Shown here piece by piece: positions 1-7,776 of a DNA stretch of 64,000 nucleotides. The position numbers were made by a program, and so were the translations under genes. Location: NCBI GenBank assembly GCA_012267415.1, contig JAAXGN010000001.1, forward strand, positions 1 to 64,000, in the 5' to 3' direction. Source of the stretch: Candidatus Poribacteria bacterium (lineage in GTDB: Bacteria > Poribacteria > WGA-4E > WGA-3G). The stretch's first letter is position 1. Each line of letters opens with the position of its first letter. The notes beneath the pieces were generated by a model. It had not been told where the DNA came from and searched no databases. It saw only the letters and a list, made by a program, of their open reading frames with translations.

Positions 1-432
1 GATCAAGACCTAGCCCACATTGAGGAGACTCCTCAGTTTGTCGATTGTGGCGCCAATCCTATCCCTACACTAGATATTGACACCGTTACCCGGCAGCCAG
101 GCGCGGACTTGAATTTCGCGGTTAGCCTCAGCACCAACCAAGGCTGTGTCAGCAACATCGCCGTTAAATCCTATGGCGTCTTCTGGGAGGTCACTTACTA
201 TTCCGGGCCTCCTCAACATCCCGCATCCACTATCAGCACAAGTAGCTATGGCACAATTTCAGCAACATTCCCTCCCTCTGATTTTGATCCCGTACTTCCT
301 GACGGCTACATCTCTTCTATAAAGGTTGCTGTTACCCAAATCTTACCAAGGGATTATGAGTATGGCCTCAGGGGCTACCTAGAGCCTCAAGGTCGGATAG
401 TATATGGAAGTGGTTCGTCTTCTTCTAATTGA
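1..432 (+). CDS. C-terminal part of an unknown protein, cut by the window edge
   Basis: The frame is open from base 1 to the TGA at 430-432, giving 143 residues with no start inside that is clearly real, so the gene begins before the window. The sequence is rich in Ser, Thr, Pro and Tyr with aromatic residues spaced as in beta strands, and it ends in a Gly/Ser-rich tail (GSGSSSSN). I do not recognise the family. Composition suggests an extracellular or cell-surface beta-rich protein, but the N-terminus that would carry a signal peptide is missing. Codon choice is like the next two small genes and unlike the AT-rich genes after 2.7 kb. Confidence 0.55.
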   Translation, partial: DQDLAHIEETPQFVDCGANPIPTLDIDTVTRQPGADLNFAVSLSTNQGCVSNIAVKSYGVFWEVTYYSGPPQHPASTISTSSYGTISATFPPSDFDPVLPDGYISSIKVAVTQILPRDYEYGLRGYLEPQGRIVYGSGSSSSN

Positions 433-446
433 GACGGGAGGACACA

Positions 447-500
447 ATGGAGACTTTGGATATCACGGCGCGTCTTCTGTGTGTTGCTAGCCTACGGTGA
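447..500 (+). CDS. possible 17-residue peptide ORF
   Basis: A GGGAGGA Shine-Dalgarno sequence at 436-442 lies 4 bases before ATG 447, and the frame closes at TGA 498-500 after 17 codons. It starts 14 bases after the upstream stop codon, so it could be translated from the same message, for example as a leader or small peptide. Nothing in the peptide is recognisable, and a good Shine-Dalgarno sequence alone is weak evidence. Confidence 0.2.
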   Translation: METLDITARLLCVASLR

Positions 501-571
501 GGTCTTATATCTTCCCTAATATAGTTCATAGTTCCTAATCATCCTACACCACATCCACAAGGAGGCAATGC

Positions 572-838
572 ATGGAAGCGCTGATGTCCCTGTTCTTGTT
601 TTATTGGATAGTGCCACTCCTTTTGGCATATGTGGCTGTGCTATCCACCCCACTCGGGGCTGCCATATGTATGATCCTTGCTCGTAAGCGAGGATTAAAT
701 GTCTGGTACTATGGAGCTATTGGGGCCATCTACACATTGTTCTATCTGCTTCCGGTAGTTTATCTGATTTCACGGCTGTCGGGAAGAAATCTGTCGCAAT
801 CGGCCTTCTCAGCCGTATCCTTCTTCATTGTGGATTAA
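572..838 (+). CDS. small integral membrane protein
   Basis: 88 residues starting at ATG 572, preceded by a strong Shine-Dalgarno AAGGAGG at 559-565. Two hydrophobic stretches (about residues 5-36 and 45-68) predict two or three membrane helices with a short basic loop (ARKRG) between them. The family is not recognised. The end overlaps the next small membrane ORF by 11 bases, suggesting translational coupling and perhaps a two-subunit membrane unit. An alternative is that the two are halves of one membrane protein split by a frameshift, since both are short and hydrophobic. Confidence 0.5.
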   Translation: MEALMSLFLFYWIVPLLLAYVAVLSTPLGAAICMILARKRGLNVWYYGAIGAIYTLFYLLPVVYLISRLSGRNLSQSAFSAVSFFIVD

Positions 839-1124
839 TTGGGCCTTTATTCTTCTCTACCTAGTTTTCTGGGTTGCCACAATTCTTACCGGTTCGACAC
901 GCATAGTCGGTTCAGTCATATTGGCTATCAATATTCTCTTCTTTGTCATTGTCGTATTTCTCATACCTACCCGGTCTCCTGTGTATAACTATCCTGAAAT
1001 CCAGGCCAAATCGGACTACACCCATTCTCCACGCGACATCATCTACATAGGTCCTTTTGTGGGCGTGTTTATGGGGGTATTCTCAATACTAGCCTCCGGC
1101 AACGTAGACCGTATATTCAGCTAA
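828..1124 (+). CDS. small integral membrane protein, coupled to the previous ORF
   Basis: 98 residues from a TTG codon at 828 inside the end of the upstream gene. Residues 3-45 are strongly hydrophobic (two helices), a polar stretch with SPRD follows, and residues 70-90 form a third helix. No independent Shine-Dalgarno sequence is visible, so translation probably depends on re-initiation, or the ORF belongs with the upstream frame through a frameshift. Function unknown. Confidence 0.4.
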   Translation: MWINWAFILLYLVFWVATILTGSTRIVGSVILAINILFFVIVVFLIPTRSPVYNYPEIQAKSDYTHSPRDIIYIGPFVGVFMGVFSILASGNVDRIFS

Positions 1125-1606
1125 CACACGAAGGCTGGGCATGCATCTCTGCCACCTCCCCCTTCCCCACACCCCTCCACGCCCGCTACCCTTAACCCAT
1201 GGACTCACGGAAAAGCGCCCAACAACCCCTATATCGTCGGTGTGTCGTGCCCCTTGGCAGCCAAAGCGACCGCCTCTATTTCTTCAATTTTGCCCTGAAA
1301 TCTGAATCGTTTCCCATATTTTCAACAAAAGGGGCCGTGTTTAGCCTTGCAGTTCTTTACATAATGTTAAAACGATTCCCTTCTCAGGCACGACACAACT
1401 CCGCCGTTGCACACTTTCTCACGCCTAACATGTCGTTTTACGACATACCAAAATCGACTTATGTCAAGTAGCCAACCATCACCCGCACCATCCTCGTTTG
1501 CCCGTCTGTCCGGGGTCCAAGTGGGGGTGTGGCTCTCCCGTGCAGCGGATGGTGCTCCCTGATAGAATGCAACTTGACAGCAACCGTTCATTTACAAGGA
1601 GCCGCC
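1125..1606 (+). other. long intergenic stretch before the threonine aldolase gene
   Basis: 482 bases without a convincing gene. Open frames exist (for instance 1199-1471) but lack a Shine-Dalgarno sequence and have no domain-like character. The sequence is C-rich at 1150-1195 and holds the small palindrome at 1431-1445. The upstream end of the threonine aldolase frame is also open back to 1529, but the Shine-Dalgarno-supported start is 1607. Confidence 0.5.
1431..1445. promoter_or_regulatory. small perfect palindrome, possible operator
   Basis: TGTCGT-TTT-ACGACA is a 6-base perfect inverted repeat, followed 10 bases later by another CGACTTATGTC-like half. It lies about 160 bases before the threonine aldolase start. 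It has the size of a dimeric repressor site, but there is no neighbouring regulator and no clear promoter, so this is a guess. Confidence 0.2.
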
Positions 1607-2644
1607 ATGCGAATCATAGACCTGCGAAGTGATACCGTTACCCATCCTACCGTGGAGATGCGCAAGGCCATAGCCGAGGCGGAGGTGGGCGACGACGTCT
1701 TTGGAGAGGACCCGACAGTGAATAAGCTGGAGGCAATGGCCGCGGAACGGTTGGGGAAAGAGGCGGCGGTCTACGTGGCAAGCGGTTCTATGGCCAACCT
1801 AGTAGCGGGGTTGACCCATTGCCAGCGCGGGGATGAGGCCATAATGGGAACGGAGGCGCACATATTCCACAACGAGGTGGGCAGCTTCTCAGCACTGGGC
1901 GGAATCAATGTGCGCACGGTGCCCAACGACTCGGAAGGAAGGCTGGACCCAAACGCAGTGGAAGCGGCGATAAGGCCGGACAACATCCACCAGCCAAGGA
2001 CGGCCTTGATATGCCTGGAGAATACGCAAAACAGGTGCAGCGGCGCCGTGTTGGACGCAGAGTACACGGAGGCCATTGGACGCATAGCTCATGACAACGA
2101 CGCTGCGCTCCACATAGACGGAGCGCGCATATTCAACGCGGCGGTCGCGCTGGAGGCCCCTGTATCCGAGCTCGTGAAGGACGTGGACTCGGTGACCTTC
2201 TGCCTGTCGAAGGGGCTAAGCTGCCCGATAGGCTCGATAATCGTTGGTTCCGAGGACTATATTCTGGAAGCGCGGCGCTGGCGCAAGATGGTCGGCGGCA
2301 GTATGAGACAGGTGGGCGTCATCGCGGCGGCGGGTCTGGTCGCCCTGGACAACATGGTAGAGCGGCTCGCGGAAGATCACGCTAACGCGCGCAAACTCGC
2401 CCATGGCCTCGCTGAGATACCGGGCATCAGCATCGACCCGGAGAGCCTTCCGACCAACCTGGTGTTCTTCGACGTGGAGCGCGAGGACAGGGCCGAACTT
2501 CACGCGAAACTGGTCGAGCGCGGGGTGAAGGGCGGCTCGCCCGATCAGAAGCGCTGGAGATACGTGACTCACTACGGCATAACCGAATCCGACATTGATT
2601 ACACGCTGGAGACAGTTCGGGAAGTCTTCACGAACGGCGGCTAG
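1607..2644 (+). CDS. ltaE: low-specificity L-threonine aldolase (PLP enzyme)
   Basis: Cleaves L-threonine or L-allo-threonine to glycine and acetaldehyde. The 345-residue protein opens with the family signature [11 protein letters not shown] and has SGSMAN near residue 60, HIDGAR near 169-174 and the PLP-binding lysine in LSKG (K202). Length is normal for the family. I chose ATG 1607 because AAGGAG sits at 1596-1601; a longer in-frame start at 1529 adds 26 residues outside the family. Its codons are clearly more G+C-rich (third positions mostly G or C) than all genes after 2.7 kb, which suggests transfer from another lineage or a sequence join. It stands alone with its own terminator. Confidence 0.93.
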   Translation: MRIIDLRSDTVTHPTVEMRKAIAEAEVGDDVFGEDPTVNKLEAMAAERLGKEAAVYVASGSMANLVAGLTHCQRGDEAIMGTEAHIFHNEVGSFSALGGINVRTVPNDSEGRLDPNAVEAAIRPDNIHQPRTALICLENTQNRCSGAVLDAEYTEAIGRIAHDNDAALHIDGARIFNAAVALEAPVSELVKDVDSVTFCLSKGLSCPIGSIIVGSEDYILEARRWRKMVGGSMRQVGVIAAAGLVALDNMVERLAEDHANARKLAHGLAEIPGISIDPESLPTNLVFFDVEREDRAELHAKLVERGVKGGSPDQKRWRYVTHYGITESDIDYTLETVREVFTNGG

Positions 2645-2670
2645 ACGCCTTCGACATATCTACAGGTTAT

Positions 2671-2703
2671 TAGGGCGGGTTCGCCTCAGCGCGGCCCGCC
2701 CTA
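2671..2703 (+). terminator. rho-independent-like terminator after threonine aldolase
   Basis: A 9-base perfect stem (TAGGGCGGG pairing with CCCGCCCTA) with a 15-base loop, starting 26 bases after the stop codon. The following AATTTGT is only weakly T-rich, but stem strength and position fit a terminator. Confidence 0.65.
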
Positions 2704-2740
2704 AATTTGTCAGTTCTATCTCGATGATCTGAACGCTACT

Positions 2741-3601
2741 TTAGTCGTCATCATCGTCGTGATCGTCATCATCATGGTCGTGATCATCATCATCGTCGTC
2801 ATCATCGTCATCAAAACGAAGATTTGGAAAATCCGCTCGGTCTTGCTGGTTTATCCAATCTCTGAAGAGTTGAATTTGCGCAGCAGTCAACGGTGGACCA
2901 TGACCAGCAGGAGGCATTCTGCCTGATACCATTTCTTCTATAATATCACTACTGTTGGGATTTCCAGGTATAAAAACTGACTCCCCTTCGTCGTCTCCCC
3001 TTATAAAACTCTGATATGTTCTGAAATCGAGATCATCGTATCCATTTGCGTCGTGGCAACCAGAATAGGCACATCTTGCTGTAAGAATAGGTTGAAGGTG
3101 TAACTCGTAAGAGACTTCACCATTTGAGGGAGGCGGTGTCTCTGGTGGAACGTTGGTTGATGGATTTGCGGTAACGGCATGATTATTTATCCAATCTCTG
3201 AAGGTTTGGATTTCCGCATTGGACAATGGGGGACCTCCTGGTGGCATTCTGCCGGAGACGATTTCTTCAATTATATCGCTGGACTGTGCATCACCTGCAA
3301 TAAAAATTGGACCGGTATTTCCGCCTGCTATAAATGCTTGATATGAACTGAGATCGATGTTATTCGGTCCATTTGCGACATGACAACCAGCAAAAGCACA
3401 TCTTGCTGTGAGGATTGGTAAAAGGTTTTGGGTGAAAGTAGTTACAGCGTTTGCCATTTCAGCAGGAGTCGGTTGTGTGGTAGTCGGTTGTAAATTTTCA
3501 GGTGGAGCTCCTCCGTTTATTATCCCATCTCGCTGATCAAAGCAGCCGAACAAGCACAATAGTATTCCTAAGGTTAGTAGGTAAGACTTATATATATTCA
3601 T
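2741..3601 (-). CDS. lipoprotein with two CX4CH cytochrome-like domains and an Asp/His tail
   Basis: A lipobox LFGC at residues 17-20 marks an outer-surface or periplasmic lipoprotein. Two homologous ~95-residue modules follow, each with C-x4-C-H (C68/C73/H74 and C177/C182/H183), a later GRMPP (candidate axial Met at 119 and 229) and a closing FRDWIN helix. This arrangement matches planctomycete-type cytochrome c modules (PSCyt1-like), except that the haem motif has four spacer residues instead of two. A Pro-rich linker separates the modules. Residues 264-286 are almost only Asp with four His, encoded by a GAT/GAC repeat tract; this could bind divalent metal. It follows a one-module paralogue by 32 bases in an apparent operon. 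Start chosen by AGAGAGGA upstream. Confidence 0.75.
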   Translation of the reverse strand: MNIYKSYLLTLGILLCLFGCFDQRDGIINGGAPPENLQPTTTQPTPAEMANAVTTFTQNLLPILTARCAFAGCHVANGPNNIDLSSYQAFIAGGNTGPIFIAGDAQSSDIIEEIVSGRMPPGGPPLSNAEIQTFRDWINNHAVTANPSTNVPPETPPPSNGEVSYELHLQPILTARCAYSGCHDANGYDDLDFRTYQSFIRGDDEGESVFIPGNPNSSDIIEEMVSGRMPPAGHGPPLTAAQIQLFRDWINQQDRADFPNLRFDDDDDDDDDDHDHDDDDHDDDDD

Positions 3602-3633
3602 GACTTTTGGGGTCCTCTCTTCTAATAATACTG

Positions 3634-4044
3634 TTAGTTATCTTTTGCCCCTGCGTTGATCCAGTCAATAATAAGTTGAATCTGGTTTGCGTCAAGATAG
3701 GGACCATCAGGAGGCATCTTACGTTTGACAACTTCCTCAACTATTTCGCTTTCCTTTGCATTCCCTTCAAGATATAAAGGACCGTGTCCTCCTCCCTTTT
3801 GAAGTGTACCATAAGTTCTGAGATCAACACCATCTGGACCATCAGCAACATGACATCCGACTAATGCACAGTGATTGGTAAGAATAGGTGATATATCGGT
3901 TTTGAAGGAGGGGATAGACCTATTTCCAATATCTGGACTGTCAAATGCAAGTCCTAATTCGGTAGCATATTCATCAAAATTCTTGCCACAACCACCGATG
4001 AAAATCGTAAATCCGAGTAAAGACAATAACAGAAGTCTGGACAT
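3634..4044 (-). CDS. lipoprotein with one CX4CH cytochrome-like domain
   Basis: 136 residues from the ATG at 4044, which has TGAGGA just upstream; the open frame extends to 4185 but that extension has no signal sequence. The lipobox IGGC ends at C19. The single module carries C59-x4-C64-H65, a candidate axial Met in KRKMPP (M110) and a C-terminal IDWINAG helix, like each half of the downstream lipoprotein. It is the first gene of the two-gene unit. Likely a periplasmic monohaem electron carrier if the CX4CH motif is haem-loaded; otherwise a metal-binding relic of that fold. Confidence 0.7.
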   Translation of the reverse strand: MSRLLLLSLLGFTIFIGGCGKNFDEYATELGLAFDSPDIGNRSIPSFKTDISPILTNHCALVGCHVADGPDGVDLRTYGTLQKGGGHGPLYLEGNAKESEIVEEVVKRKMPPDGPYLDANQIQLIIDWINAGAKDN

Positions 4045-4294
4045 AAAAGATTCCTCACTTTTTTGTATAAGATTTAATGATAATTGCTTACTGATTTCTA
4101 GTGATGATTCAATCATCTTTCTATTCGCTTGACGCCCATGAATTAGACTCAATAGAATATTAGATGTTCGCAATTTCTGTGCCAACTCTTAAAACAAGCA
4201 GCAACCTATATCTTGGTAGGATAATCTGATCTTTCTGTTCAGATTTTGGACAGGCTTGTTCAAATTCTGGACACTTCTTGGCACTACTGGCAAT

Positions 4295-4422
4295 GATAAA
4301 GATTGAGATTTAAATTAGGTAATATTTCGACGGGCAATGAATTGCCCTACTACAAACGGGTTGGTTCGTAGTAGGGCAATTCATTGCCCGTTGATTACCC
4401 ACAGGATTTTTTAATCTTCATA
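4295..4422. repeat. palindromic element, TATGAAGATTAA family, copy 1
   Basis: A ~24-base inverted repeat (GACGGGCAATGAATTGCCC... with its complement) forms the core at 4330-4393. It is flanked by AGATTTAAATTAGGTAAT on the left and ATTACCC...TTAATCTTCATA on the right. The same layout occurs at 19971-20097, and a diverged one at 46711-46822. The right terminus is intact; the left terminus has drifted. No ORF is inside, so it is a non-autonomous element or REP-like unit. Confidence 0.75.
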
Positions 4423-4438
4423 ACCCCGTCCCTACGCA

Positions 4439-5008
4439 CTATAGCTGCAACAGAATCAGTGGATGCGCTTTTATCTGTTGGTAGGTTTCTTCTGTGACAT
4501 GATCAGAGAAAAACGGCGCGAAGAATGTGTCTGCAATTTCTAAAAACTCCGGTAAGTTTATTCCCATATAGTTACTCGCCATATCACCACTTTCAACGAC
4601 AACTTGTCGCAGCTTACTACGTCCAGCGGTTGAAAGTGTGCATAAGGGGCGCAGCATCCGCATGTGGTATTTTATGAGAGATGCAGACACCTGAATCAAC
4701 CCTTGCAGAAACAGACGATACGTGTCCTCTGCACGATGCCACAACCCCTCCCATGCTTCGTGTGCTTCCCACCAATAAGCGAAATTGTAGAGATCAACAC
4801 CGTATAAGTAATCCTCATTCTGTCTCCACATTTCTGGTGGTAAAAGCTTCTCGTCATGTTCTTCCTCTATTCCATAACTGTGTCCCAGCGGGTCACGAAT
4901 TGGATGCGGCGTAACACCTGGAAGATGTCTATAAGGCGGAAATGCTATATGTGGACAATACCGATGCCAATTTGCATCAAAAGGTTCAGGTTGTTTGTGA
5001 TTTTCCAT
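4439..5008 (-). CDS. DUF309 domain protein
   Basis: 189 residues. The segment from about residue 70, with YWWEAHEAWEGLW and then FLQGLIQVSASL, is the DUF309 signature (helical, with conserved E/H residues that look metal-binding). The N-terminal ~65 residues are Pro/His-rich and variable. The molecular function of DUF309 is not established. The gene starts 15 bases after the stop of the UDP-glucose dehydrogenase gene on the same strand, so they are probably cotranscribed; whether they work together is not evident. Confidence 0.8.
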   Translation of the reverse strand: MENHKQPEPFDANWHRYCPHIAFPPYRHLPGVTPHPIRDPLGHSYGIEEEHDEKLLPPEMWRQNEDYLYGVDLYNFAYWWEAHEAWEGLWHRAEDTYRLFLQGLIQVSASLIKYHMRMLRPLCTLSTAGRSKLRQVVVESGDMASNYMGINLPEFLEIADTFFAPFFSDHVTEETYQQIKAHPLILLQL

Positions 5009-5023
5009 ATCTGCAATTCCAAA

Positions 5024-6382
5024 TTATCTGCCAACACCGATATAATAGAAACCTGCACTTCTCGCCTCTTGTGGTGAAAAGACATTGCGTCCATCAATAA
5101 GTATAGGCGTTTTCATCTGTTTAGCAAGTCTACGGAGTTCTAATCTGTGATAGGGTTCCCATTCTGTCACAAGCACTAACGCATCCGCATCATAAGAGAG
5201 TTGGTAAACATCTTCTACAAAGTTAACTTGAATATCGTGCAGGGATTTATGCGTGTTCGGCATTGCGATAGGGTCGTGAGCCGTAACTTTCGCACCTTCA
5301 GCAACGAGTTGACGGATAATATCAAGCGAAGGTGCTTCCCGTATGTCATCTGTGTTAGGTTTAAATGCAAGTCCGAGAATACCGATTCTTTTTCCATTTA
5401 ACGTTTTTAAAACTGTCCGCAATTTCTCTACGATGCGTTTCCGTTGTTGAAAGTTGACTGTTCGTGCAGCTACTGTTATTGGCATTTCGTATCCAGCTTG
5501 TGCAGCAACACCTAAGAGTGCAGCAGTATCTTTCGGGTAGCAGCTACCACCCCATCCCAAACCTGCCCGGAGAAAACGGTGTCCAATCCGCGAGTCAAGT
5601 CCGATACCGCGTGCTACCTCTGTCACATCTGCCTCTACCTCCTCACAGAGTCCCGCAATTTCATTGATAAAACTGATTTTAAGTGCAAGAAAAGTGTTGG
5701 CGGCGTATTTTATCATCTCTGCGCTGTTTGGGTCAGTCGTCATCATAGGGGGTAGATGGTAAGACGCTGGACGTGGTAACCAAGAGGGTGGATCGAAGGT
5801 CTGTTCTAAGATCGGTTTGTACAGCCTACGCAGTGCTTCAACGGCATTATCGCTGTTCGCGCCAACGACAATCCTGTCAGGATAAAATGCTCCCTGCAGT
5901 GCCAAACCTTCCTGCAGAAACTCTGGATTAGATGTGATTGAAACATCTCCCTGTATCTTACGTTGGGCAAAGACTTCACTAACGACTTCTGCTACACGTC
6001 TGTTCGTTCCGATAGGCACTGTTGATTTTATCACAAGTGTATAATGTTTATCTGGGTCACATACTTCTGCGACTTCTCTTGCGGCATCTTCTACGTGTCG
6101 TGTATCCGCCTCTCCACTTTTCTTCGGAGGTGTACCGACAGCAATCATGATAAGTTCTGCGTCCGGAACAACTTCGTCAAAACGTGCTGTGAAACGGATT
6201 GTATTTCCGACATTGTCCAGTAGGTCTTGTATGCCGGGTTCGTGAATAGGACTTTCACCTGCGTGCAACAAGTTGAGTTTGTTATTGTCTTTATCAACAG
6301 CAGCGACATCGTGGTTTAGATATGCGAGCACTACTGCCGTAGTCAAACCCACATATCCCGTACCAATAATTGCAACTTTCAT
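5024..6382 (-). CDS. ugd: UDP-glucose 6-dehydrogenase
   Basis: Oxidises UDP-glucose twice with NAD+ to UDP-glucuronate, a precursor for exopolysaccharide and cell-surface glycans. The 452-residue protein has the N-terminal Rossmann motif GTGYVGL (7-13), TPPKKSGEAD (84-93), NPEFLQEG (152-159), the catalytic cysteine in GWGGSCYPKD (C281) and the C-terminal domain motif GLAFKPNTDDIREAP. All key residues are present and the length is normal. A closely related alternative is GDP-mannose or UDP-N-acetylmannosamine dehydrogenase; the motifs favour UDP-glucose. First gene of a probable operon with the DUF309 gene and divergent from the tRNA-Gly promoter. Confidence 0.93.
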   Translation of the reverse strand: MKVAIIGTGYVGLTTAVVLAYLNHDVAAVDKDNNKLNLLHAGESPIHEPGIQDLLDNVGNTIRFTARFDEVVPDAELIMIAVGTPPKKSGEADTRHVEDAAREVAEVCDPDKHYTLVIKSTVPIGTNRRVAEVVSEVFAQRKIQGDVSITSNPEFLQEGLALQGAFYPDRIVVGANSDNAVEALRRLYKPILEQTFDPPSWLPRPASYHLPPMMTTDPNSAEMIKYAANTFLALKISFINEIAGLCEEVEADVTEVARGIGLDSRIGHRFLRAGLGWGGSCYPKDTAALLGVAAQAGYEMPITVAARTVNFQQRKRIVEKLRTVLKTLNGKRIGILGLAFKPNTDDIREAPSLDIIRQLVAEGAKVTAHDPIAMPNTHKSLHDIQVNFVEDVYQLSYDADALVLVTEWEPYHRLELRRLAKQMKTPILIDGRNVFSPQEARSAGFYYIGVGR

Positions 6383-6467
6383 ATTCTCCTCAATTGGATA
6401 GTGTTCCGTGTTTATTATATCACATTTACCAACTAAAATAAATAGATGCGTAAAGTAAATCTTATCC

Positions 6468-6496
6468 TTGACAACCCCACTAAGATATGGTATAAT
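6468..6496 (+). promoter_or_regulatory. consensus sigma-70 promoter for tRNA-Gly and downstream genes
   Basis: TTGACA at 6468-6473 and TATAAT at 6491-6496 separated by exactly 17 bases. Expected start of transcription is near 6503, 8 bases before the tRNA. Confidence 0.9.
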
Positions 6497-6510
6497 TTCT
6501 ATAACGGCAC

Positions 6511-6582
6511 GCGGGTGTAGCTCAGCGGTAGAGCATCAGCTTCCCAAGCTGAGGGTCGCGGGTTCAATTCCCGTCGCCCGCT
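6511..6582 (+). tRNA. tRNA-Gly (anticodon CCC)
   Basis: Cloverleaf: acceptor GCGGGTG pairs with CGCCCGC, D arm GCTC/GAGC, anticodon stem TCAGC/GCTGA with loop TTCCCAA (anticodon CCC), T arm GCGGG-TTCAATT-CCCGT, discriminator T at 6582. The 3' CCA is not encoded. It lies 30 bases before the next protein gene and probably shares its transcript. Confidence 0.97.
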
Positions 6583-6612
6583 TGAACGCTATTTATAATC
6601 GAAGAGGAAATC

Positions 6613-7776
6613 ATGGCAAAAAATAAACGACCGACCAAAGAAGAAATCCAAGAAGATAAATTTATCAATCTTGTCCTGTTATGTTATGGGTTCTTGAAAG
6701 ACAATGCAAGAACTATATGCATCACGTTAGCAATAGGTATCGTCGCAGTCGCTGCGTATACTATCTATACACAAAATCAGGAAAGAGAGTATGCTGAAGC
6801 ATCTGCAGATTTCAATGCCGCAAGAAAAATCTCTAAAGAAGCTGAAACGAACTTTTTTGATACGACTTCTCCTGAGGATACCGAAGATATCGAAGATGAC
6901 ACGGATGATCCGGAAGAAAAGAAAGCATCCTTTGAAGATTCAGAAGAAAAACTGAAGGCATTTTTAGATAAATATCCCAAGATTACTTATACTGATAAAG
7001 CAAGATATAATTATGCTAAAAATCTCTACTATCAAGGAAAATATCCCGAAGCACGTGCAGAATTTGAGACGGTGATTGAAACACATCAACCCGAGAATGA
7101 GATATACGCATTTTATGCACAGAAGGCTGTCGGCAACTGCTACGAGCAGGAAGGGAAATACGAAGAAGCCATCTCTGCTTATGAAGAACGCGAATTTCCA
7201 AAAACGACGCAACTGCCAGAGGAAATACGGCAATATGTGCTTGCAAACGCAAAACTGAGTCAAGCACTCTGTTATGAAAAGATAAATGCTACGGAAGACG
7301 CACAGGCAGCATATCAAGAAATTATAGATAATTTTAAGCAGTCACTTGAAATCGCAATCCAGAAAAAAAGTCAAGACTTGATCAAAGAAGCAAAAGAGGT
7401 ACTCAAAATTATTGAGGAACCACTTAACCTTCAAAGAGCCGAAGCACTGGAATCAGAACAACTCTACTATAAAGCACTTGTCGAATACACCGATACAATC
7501 CGAACCTATAAAGTCCAGAAAGATATAAAAGGTGGATTGCCGGAAGAGGTCCGAAAACGTATCAGAAGTTTTGAAGATGTGACGACGACTCTTATGTCAA
7601 ATATACAAACTGCCCGAAACCATGAGAAATCTGATTCTGTAAGTTATGCACTGTCTTACTATAACGCCGCTGTAGAATTTGAAAAGTTCGGATTCAGCAA
7701 AGAACTCTATGAAAAGGCACTCCTCAGTTATAATCGTCTCGCAGCTACTGGAATCGGAGGATCGGATGAAGAATGA
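6613..7776 (+). CDS. membrane-anchored TPR protein, YfgM/TPR_21-like
   Basis: 387 residues: a short cytoplasmic N-terminus, one membrane helix (about residues 33-52), an acidic Asp/Glu-rich linker (about 75-100), then tetratricopeptide helices (for example YNYAKNLYYQGKYPEARAEF and the following AVGNCYEQEGKYEEAISAYE). The N-terminal helix plus TPR order resembles YfgM, a periplasm-facing TPR protein linked to outer-membrane protein folding in E. coli; that functional transfer is inference. A GAGGA Shine-Dalgarno sequence precedes the ATG. The last 11 bases overlap the next gene, a TolB-like propeller protein, supporting a joint envelope role. Confidence 0.75.
   Translation: MAKNKRPTKEEIQEDKFINLVLLCYGFLKDNARTICITLAIGIVAVAAYTIYTQNQEREYAEASADFNAARKISKEAETNFFDTTSPEDTEDIEDDTDDPEEKKASFEDSEEKLKAFLDKYPKITYTDKARYNYAKNLYYQGKYPEARAEFETVIETHQPENEIYAFYAQKAVGNCYEQEGKYEEAISAYEEREFPKTTQLPEEIRQYVLANAKLSQALCYEKINATEDAQAAYQEIIDNFKQSLEIAIQKKSQDLIKEAKEVLKIIEEPLNLQRAEALESEQLYYKALVEYTDTIRTYKVQKDIKGGLPEEVRKRIRSFEDVTTTLMSNIQTARNHEKSDSVSYALSYYNAAVEFEKFGFSKELYEKALLSYNRLAATGIGGSDEE

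Noticed and set aside
1199..1471. 90-codon ORF on the plus strand
   Set aside because: No Shine-Dalgarno sequence, no domain-like pattern, and its composition is that of the surrounding non-coding stretch.
4045..4185. N-terminal extension of the one-module lipoprotein
   Set aside because: It lacks a signal peptide; the ATG at 4044 gives a proper lipobox and has a Shine-Dalgarno sequence.
4330..4393. possible CRISPR-like repeat
   Set aside because: The repeated units are long palindromes in single copies dispersed through the window, without regular spacers; no cas genes are present. No CRISPR array was found anywhere in the window.
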